Assembly (NCBI RefSeq): GCF_015244745.1
Contig: NZ_JABCQI010000002.1
Span: 434,001 to 498,000, forward strand
From: Gluconobacter cadivus
GTDB lineage: Bacteria > Pseudomonadota > Alphaproteobacteria > Acetobacterales > Acetobacteraceae
Length of the DNA: 64,000 nt
Direction: 5' to 3'
Shown here: positions 63,047-64,000 of the stretch, piece by piece
How the letters are laid out: every line of letters begins with the position of its first letter
Numbering within the stretch: the first letter of the stretch is position 1
Translations under genes and position numbers: made by a program
The notes under the pieces: generated by a model
Seen by the model: only the letters and a program-made list of their open reading frames with translations
Told to the model about the DNA's origin: nothing
Database searches by the model: none

Positions 63047-64000
63047 ATGGCATATTATATAAAATCAGCAGAAGATGAATTCGTTATTAGATGCAACGAA
63101 GAATTTTCAAAAAATAAAAATCCAAAAAATCCGTTGCGTAAAATAATAATGCTTAAATTTAAGAAATTTCCGGCTTTAGGAATTATTTTTTCTCTGGAAA
63201 ATTTTGATCCTGATATTGGAATTGAAAGTTTTACTAAATGTTTTAAGAAAATTATTTCCATAGATGAAGCGTATTTAAGAGAAAGTATTGGAATAAATTT
63301 TTTAGAAACAGGAACTTATCTAAGATGTATACCGTCCAGTGAGACTGTTGATGATTTGGGGTTTCATTATTTAGGATGGGAAGAATTGAATGAATTATAT
63401 TTTGATGAAAATAAATCTGATGAAAATATTAAATTAGTTTGTGAAGAAATTATAAAAGCATCTCACTTAGATGGAGATATTATTTTAAATTCAAATTTGG
63501 GTTGGGCAAGCTTTGTAAAGGATTTGTATATAATAAAGAATTTTATCAATTTAAACTTAGATATTGATCCAGTTATTATAAAAAAATACAAGGTAAAGAA
63601 TGAAAATTATCTAAACATTATAAAGAAGAATATAGGGAATTCAATAAAAGAAGCTGTTTTTTTCTTAAAAAATCAAAAATCAGATAGTTTTGACATTGTT
63701 CCTGATCTTGGTATTGGAATTCTCTCCGCTTCTTTAAGAAATTATATTGAAAGAGACAGAAATTCTCAAGTATTTGAGACAACTCCTATTGAAATCCCAG
63801 TGGGATTTATGTCCGCACATAAAGATGCGGTGATGGGGAGAAAGGGTCATGCTTTTTTGACCGGTGGTTCAAATAATTTGATTGAACAATATGATAATAA
63901 AAATGAAAAGGATCTGACGTCAGAAGCATGGTACTCCCTATTAAAAATAAGAAATAAAAAATTAAGTAGTTTGAATTCAAAATTTATTCAAATAATAATA
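63047..64000 (+). CDS. AT-rich protein with AlgX/AlgJ-like SGNH end (partial)
   Basis: From the ATG at 63047 the frame is open for 318 codons to the window edge, with no stop. It is far AT-richer than its neighbours (one hand-counted 60-base line has 14 G+C) and uses ATA, AGA and TTA codons heavily. The first 240 residues have no family I can name. From about residue 259, AVMGRKGHAFLTGGSNNLIEQY, then EAWYSLLKIRNKKLSSLNSKFIQII (part), resembles the start of AlgX/AlgJ-type SGNH domains (usual form G-W-L-F-L, later aW..ll..R and fviaPdK), which O-acetylate or modify exported polysaccharides. Likely a horizontally acquired surface-glycan gene. Confidence 0.6.
   Translation, partial: MAYYIKSAEDEFVIRCNEEFSKNKNPKNPLRKIIMLKFKKFPALGIIFSLENFDPDIGIESFTKCFKKIISIDEAYLRESIGINFLETGTYLRCIPSSETVDDLGFHYLGWEELNELYFDENKSDENIKLVCEEIIKASHLDGDIILNSNLGWASFVKDLYIIKNFINLNLDIDPVIIKKYKVKNENYLNIIKKNIGNSIKEAVFFLKNQKSDSFDIVPDLGIGILSASLRNYIERDRNSQVFETTPIEIPVGFMSAHKDAVMGRKGHAFLTGGSNNLIEQYDNKNEKDLTSEAWYSLLKIRNKKLSSLNSKFIQIII

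Noticed and set aside
63055-63261. 68-codon minus-strand frame in the AT-rich end
   Set aside because: Opposite to the longer, better plus-strand frame from 63047; low-complexity Ile/Phe/Ser product.

Overview
The window looks like a piece of an acetic acid bacterium chromosome (Acetobacteraceae, most like Gluconobacter). This is inferred from gene content: a type II NADH dehydrogenase, a GMC alcohol oxidase with an aldehyde dehydrogenase, HemJ-type haem synthesis next to hemE, alphaproteobacterial Zur and TetR sites, and GC-rich genes broken by a few AT-rich islands. No marker gene fixes the genus.

Layout. (1) 1-9.5 kb: a catabolic cluster on the minus strand with a TetR-family gene at one end. 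It holds aldehyde dehydrogenase, GMC alcohol dehydrogenase, acyl-CoA:carboxylate CoA-transferase, glycerate 2-kinase, acyl-CoA dehydrogenase, SDR reductase and a DUF993 protein cut by the window edge. Two of its promoters share a near-identical palindrome. (2) 9.6-13.4 kb: a second TetR gene, a tandem GACCGGTC operator, a succinate-semialdehyde-type dehydrogenase and a type II NADH dehydrogenase. (3) 13.9-20.2 kb: an AT-richer surface-glycan block with WcbI-like, FkbM-like, GT9, HldD and a GT2 fusion protein. HldE, the partner of HldD, is at 36.4-37.8 kb. (4) 20.5-26.3 kb: a bile-acid-symporter-like carrier and a cobalamin uptake operon (TonB receptor, binding protein, permease, ATPase) behind a cobalamin riboswitch. 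(5) 26.4-36.4 kb: sulfotransferase, a second TonB receptor, a DUF892 ferritin-like protein, an SbcD/SbcC-like (YhaO/YhaN) pair and an AraC regulator. (6) 36.4-46.4 kb: hldE, htpG, flgE-flgK-flgL, a MATE exporter and a DMT carrier. (7) 46.8-53.2 kb: a small unknown protein, an S9 peptidase, DedA, an SDR and the overlapping hemE-HAD-hemJ operon. (8) 53.2-53.55 kb: the hemE-maf gap, with 14 GTAC tetranucleotides and several near-matches to DnaA boxes. (9) 53.5-62.9 kb: maf, tRNA-Ala(GGC), AGE epimerase, DUF2501, galE, YbaK-type deacylase, lytic transglycosylase, a Zur-type site with znuACB, a 42-residue membrane protein, an MFS sugar porter and a HIT protein. (10) 63.0-64.0 kb: a very AT-rich open frame running off the end, whose last part resembles AlgX/AlgJ-type SGNH proteins.

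How it fits together. The 1-9.5 kb genes form a plausible route alcohol to aldehyde to acid to acyl-CoA to enoyl-CoA with an unknown substrate. HldE and HldD are two steps of ADP-heptose synthesis for the LPS inner core, and GT9 is the matching transferase class. The hem genes, cobalamin uptake and zinc uptake are each self-contained units with recognisable control signals. The most promising undescribed items are the TetR-controlled catabolic cluster, the GTAC-rich hemE-maf gap, the small membrane protein and the AT-rich terminal gene.
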